From Limnoraphis robusta CS-951 (GTDB lineage Bacteria > Cyanobacteriota > Cyanobacteriia > Cyanobacteriales > Microcoleaceae), in assembly GCF_000972705.2 (NCBI RefSeq), contig NZ_LATL02000299.1, forward strand, positions 1 to 9,650: 9,650 bases of DNA. The letters run 5' to 3'. The notes below the pieces were generated by a model. The model was not told where the DNA came from and ran no database searches. It worked only from the letters and a program-made list of their open reading frames with translations. Shown in pieces: positions 7,238-9,650 of the stretch (its first letter is position 1; the number at the start of each line of letters is the position of its first letter). The position numbers were made by a program, and so were the translations under genes.

Positions 7238-7277
7238 AGGAATGAGACGATTGATTACCACTCAATTTCTCATTCCT
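7238..7277. terminator. Strong hairpin between convergent genes, probable bidirectional terminator
   Basis: AGGAATGAGA (7238-7247) and TCTCATTCCT (7268-7277) are perfect 10-base reverse complements. Inside them ATTGA (7250-7254) and TCAAT (7262-7266) extend the stem, leaving a 7-base loop. The element begins 13 bases after the Hlip stop and ends 13 bases before the stop of the minus-strand PPC gene. On the plus strand it is followed by CATTTTCG, only a modest T-run; the minus-strand side is no richer. It is well placed to end both transcripts. Confidence 0.65.
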
Positions 7278-7290
7278 CATTTTCGATGTT

Positions 7291-7983
7291 CTACTTGATT
7301 GTCAGGTTATACTTGCCCCGTCCTTTATCATCGTAGGAATTAACAATCACCCGATAAGTTCCATCACTGGGCAAAGTTACTGTGATTTGAGAATTGGAAT
7401 TGCTCTGACTAATATCATCATGTTCTTCGAGCAACTTATTATCCGGTGTGAAGATGGCTAAATAAGTATCAAATTCACTACTATCTAGCGAAATCGTCAC
7501 TTCTTGTCCCTGTTTGCCCTCGAAGCTGTACTCATCATACAAACTGCTATCAGAGGCTAATACAGAGTCACCCTCACCCAGCTCGCCTTGCTCGTTTAAA
7601 ATGAAATTAGATGATTCTGGAGCCTCAGTCGGAGCTGGGGTTGGTGAGGGTGAGGGCGTTGGTGAGGGCGTTGGTGAGGGCGTTGGTGAGGGCGTTGGTG
7701 AGGGCGTTGGTGAGGGCGTTGGTGAGGGCTTTGGTGAGGGCGTTTCAGGAGCCGGTTCAGGAGCCGGTTCAGGAGCCGGTTCAGGAGCCGGTTCAGGAGC
7801 CGGTTCAGGTGAGGGTGTTTCCTGAGCCAAGATATTATCAACCTGAACCCCTTTGATCTCATCAGAATTCGCGTCTGTTGATCCGGCCAGACGAGACTGA
7901 ACGCTTAAATCAGGACTGAGAGCATGAGCGGGAAAAACGGTCAGTAAACTAGCAATCACTGCCCAAAATTGAATTTGATGCAT
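7291..7983 (-). CDS. Exported protein with EPAP/SPTP repeat linker and C-terminal PPC domain
   Basis: A 230-residue protein with no recognisable enzyme domain. A signal peptide covers residues 1-21 (hydrophobic core 6-17, likely cleavage after AHA). Residues 58-122 form an extended proline-rich linker: five EPAP units, then PSPKPSPTP with tandem SPTP units. Residues 127-230 are a PPC (bacterial pre-peptidase C-terminal) beta-sandwich domain with the typical [12 protein letters not shown] and YRVIVNSYD stretches. PPC domains usually sit at the end of secreted peptidases, where they are thought to help secretion or substrate contact and are sometimes cleaved off; here the domain has no catalytic partner in the same chain. 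It lies 106 bases downstream of the PPC-bearing protease gene and its PPC aligns without gaps to that protein's last domain. An accessory or cell-surface role is inferred. Confidence 0.82.
   Translation of the reverse strand: MHQIQFWAVIASLLTVFPAHALSPDLSVQSRLAGSTDANSDEIKGVQVDNILAQETPSPEPAPEPAPEPAPEPAPEPAPETPSPKPSPTPSPTPSPTPSPTPSPTPSPTPSPSPTPAPTEAPESSNFILNEQGELGEGDSVLASDSSLYDEYSFEGKQGQEVTISLDSSEFDTYLAIFTPDNKLLEEHDDISQSNSNSQITVTLPSDGTYRVIVNSYDDKGRGKYNLTIK
7640..7741. repeat. 12-base tandem repeat GTTGGTGAGGGC encoding SPTP units
   Basis: Six perfect head-to-tail copies occupy 7658-7729. They are flanked by an imperfect copy at 7640-7651, a 6-base partial unit, and a one-base variant (TTTGGTGAGGGC) at 7730-7741. 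On the coding minus strand the units read as Ser-Pro-Thr-Pro, and the variant gives Lys in place of Thr. Such identity between copies suggests recent slippage or selection for repeat length. Confidence 0.92.
7744..7803. repeat. 12-base tandem repeat TTCAGGAGCCGG encoding EPAP units
   Basis: Five perfect 12-base copies in a row, followed by a partial TTCAGG. On the minus strand they encode Glu-Pro-Ala-Pro. The unit differs from the neighbouring 12-base repeat, so two independent tandem expansions lie side by side in one linker. Confidence 0.92.
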
Positions 7984-7989
7984 AAATAA

Positions 7990-7994
7990 CCTCT
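7990..7994 (-). promoter_or_regulatory. Ribosome binding site of the PPC-protein gene
   Basis: AGAGG on the minus strand lies six bases upstream of the ATG at 7983, at good Shine-Dalgarno spacing. It supports that start, which also begins a proper signal peptide. Confidence 0.6.
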
Positions 7995-8089
7995 ATGGGA
8001 CGGAAAATGGAAAGTCAGCCCAACTCAGTTGACGAGTTTGGACATTCACTCAGATCGGAGTGCCGTCTTGATCTCGAACAAGTAGATGT

Positions 8090-9586
8090 TTATCGAACGG
8101 TTAGCAGGTACTGACCTTGACCTGTACTATCATAGGCGTTGACGACGACTCGATAGCGACCTGTCATCGGTAAAGTGAGGGTCAAGACCGCATTTTTCTC
8201 GGACTGGTTGGCATCGTCATTTTCTCCCACAAGTTGACCGTTCGGGCTAAACAAAGCTACATAGGGATCAAAATCTGAACTTTCGAGTCGAATGGTCACA
8301 GCCTGACCTGCCTCTGCTTCAAAGCTATACTCGTCATACCGACTGCCATCGGAAGGAAGGACGGCATCTGTCCCATCTAAGGTTCCCTGTTCCTCTAAAA
8401 TTAACCGATTTGAGCGATCAGAGGGATTGAGGTTTTCTGCCGCAATTCGTAGTTTTAATTGATAGTCCCCCGACTCTCCCGCTTCATAGGAATTTGCTAA
8501 CAAAATATATTCGCCAGTGGCAGGTAGAGTAACAATAATTTTGGCATTCTTACCGCCACCACTATCATCATCTTGTGCCAATTCACTACCATCGGAATTC
8601 AGCAAAATTAAGTAAGAATCTAAATCCTGGCTGCTCATTTCGATCGCAATTTGCTGACCGGCTTTTCCCTCAAAAGAATACATATCATAGTAGCTTTTAT
8701 CAATCGGCAAAATACTATTATTCTGATCGAGGCGACCTCTAACTTCGGGGCCATTCAGGATAATTTTTTTAGCCGATTGACCCGAAAATGCCAACGGTCT
8801 TTGAGATTGAGCCACTCGAGGCGCACGTCCTTCTTTGACCGCCTGCAAAAATGAGGGGATTTTATCAACCGAAATGGCAAAACCAATCCCAATATTACCG
8901 CCACTACTACCCCGTGTAAAAATTGCCGTATTGACGCCAATTAATTCGCCTTTGCTATTGAGTAACGGTCCGCCTGAATTTCCCGGATTAATCGCCGCAT
9001 CGGTTTGAATAAGATTGCGTTCTCCATCAATTCGACTAACAATTCCAATCGTAAATGTTCCTTGAAATTGACCAAAGGGATTGCCAATGGCAAAGGCGCG
9101 TTGACCCACTTTTACCGAAGCCGGACTGGCAATCGGAATCGTCGGTAAATTGCGAGCATTGCGAATTTTCAGAACCGCTAAATCTAGCCCATCTTCTCCA
9201 TAGGCGATGACATCAGCTATCATTTCTCGACCATCAGCTAAGGTAACTTTGACCTCTCCACCGTGGGAAACCACATGAGCATTGGTTAAAACCGTACCAT
9301 CTGGACTGATAATCGTACCACTACCATTGGCTTTTTCCGTGTCTATCGAAACAACAGCCGGACTCGCTTGTTCATAAACCCGAATATTCGTTTCTTCATC
9401 CTCACCTTGAGCCAGTAGTCGGTTAGACTTATAATTTACAGAGTTGGAGTTGAAATTGAGTTCATCGGCCGAGGAGCCTAAGTTGATTAGGGTTTTAGAG
9501 GAACTTCCATAAGCGACATTTACACTCAACGTTGTTCCCACAGCTAAGATGCCAGATGTTGCTAAACTCAAAAATTTTAGATTCAT
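8090..9586 (-). CDS. Exported trypsin-like (HhoA/DegP-type) serine protease with two PPC domains
   Basis: A 498-residue protease. The signal peptide spans about residues 1-27 (hydrophobic core 8-24, likely cleavage near AYG), so the enzyme acts in the periplasm or outside. Residues 66-250 are a DegP/HhoA-like trypsin fold: His104 in TNAHVV, Asp135 in GLDLAVL, and Ser204 in PGNSGGP with preceding QTDAAIN. The fold is complete, so activity is expected. Instead of the PDZ domain found in HhoA, HhoB and HtrA of cyanobacteria, residues 277-380 and 395-498 are two PPC beta-sandwich domains, each with a YxxYSFE stretch and a Tyr-rich end. The second is hand-counted at about 57 of 104 identical to the PPC of the downstream small protein, without gaps. 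GGGAG six bases upstream supports the start. The protease is probably the first gene of a two-gene unit. Confidence 0.9.
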   Translation of the reverse strand: MNLKFLSLATSGILAVGTTLSVNVAYGSSSKTLINLGSSADELNFNSNSVNYKSNRLLAQGEDEETNIRVYEQASPAVVSIDTEKANGSGTIISPDGTVLTNAHVVSHGGEVKVTLADGREMIADVIAYGEDGLDLAVLKIRNARNLPTIPIASPASVKVGQRAFAIGNPFGQFQGTFTIGIVSRIDGERNLIQTDAAINPGNSGGPLLNSKGELIGVNTAIFTRGSSGGNIGIGFAISVDKIPSFLQAVKEGRAPRVAQSQRPLAFSGQSAKKIILNGPEVRGRLDQNNSILPIDKSYYDMYSFEGKAGQQIAIEMSSQDLDSYLILLNSDGSELAQDDDSGGGKNAKIIVTLPATGEYILLANSYEAGESGDYQLKLRIAAENLNPSDRSNRLILEEQGTLDGTDAVLPSDGSRYDEYSFEAEAGQAVTIRLESSDFDPYVALFSPNGQLVGENDDANQSEKNAVLTLTLPMTGRYRVVVNAYDSTGQGQYLLTVR

Positions 9587-9592
9587 TGATCA

Positions 9593-9597
9593 CTCCC
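9593..9597 (-). promoter_or_regulatory. Ribosome binding site of the protease gene
   Basis: GGGAG on the minus strand lies six bases before the ATG at 9586, at normal spacing, and supports the chosen start. A TAATAT sits farther upstream in the C-rich leader, but I could not pair it with a convincing -35 box before the window ends. Confidence 0.6.
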
Positions 9598-9650
9598 GCT
9601 GAATTGACCACCGATATTAAGTTAGGGGGTGGGTTGGAAAACGGGGCGGG

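Noticed and set aside
7640..7803. CRISPR-like array
   Set aside because: Units are 12 bases with no spacers and lie in a coding frame, so this is a tandem repeat, not CRISPR.
7514..7862. Overlapping open frames on both strands through the repeat tract ([16 protein letters not shown] and LLNRLLNR patterns)
   Set aside because: They are by-products of 12-base repeats, which stay open in several frames. Only the minus-strand frame with signal peptide and PPC domain makes a sensible protein.
8047..8062. Hairpin CACTC/GAGTG between the protease and PPC-protein genes as a terminator
   Set aside because: The 5-bp stem is weak and has no T-run, so it does not argue against cotranscription.

Overview
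The window looks like cyanobacterial chromosome, most likely from a filamentous Oscillatoriales-type organism. Four things point there: a high-light-inducible (Hlip, one-helix chlorophyll-binding) protein, a SdhB of the cyanobacterial/archaeal cysteine pattern, three copies of the HIP1 octamer GCGATCGC, and an intergenic patch of short repeats of kinds common in cyanobacteria. The organism assignment is inference from gene content; no rRNA or tRNA is visible.

Layout of the plus strand: (1) the 3' part of a PstS-family phosphate-type substrate-binding protein, entering from the left edge; (2) a repeat-rich intergenic patch, about 230 bases; (3) a GltI-like amino-acid substrate-binding protein with no permease beside it; (4) a 975-residue fusion of a PlsY-like membrane domain to a dikinase-like module that resembles rifampin phosphotransferase in architecture; (5) an exported SGNH/GDSL hydrolase; (6) sdhB, with a good sigma70-type promoter; (7) a 63-residue Hlip gene overlapping the sdhB stop by four bases (ATGA). 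Layout of the minus strand, reading from the right edge: (8) an exported trypsin-like serine protease with two PPC domains instead of PDZ, then (9) a small exported protein with an EPAP/SPTP repeat linker and one PPC domain. The two strands converge on a strong hairpin at 7238-7277.

How the genes fit together: most products are predicted to be envelope, periplasmic or membrane-associated. sdhB and the Hlip gene form a translationally coupled pair linking thylakoid respiration and photoprotection. The protease and the PPC protein form a likely two-gene unit whose terminal PPC domains align without gaps and look like a duplication. The fusion protein and the following esterase-like gene could act on one lipid- or ester-type compound, but that is a hypothesis from adjacency only.

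No stretch of more than 300 bases lacks a gene. The gaps at 1918-2040 and 4969-5073 hold nothing I can name. The gap at 7984-8089 holds the ribosome binding site of the downstream gene and one weak 5-bp stem. No CRISPR array, transposase, integrase or RNA gene was seen. The most interesting item is the PlsY-like/dikinase fusion.
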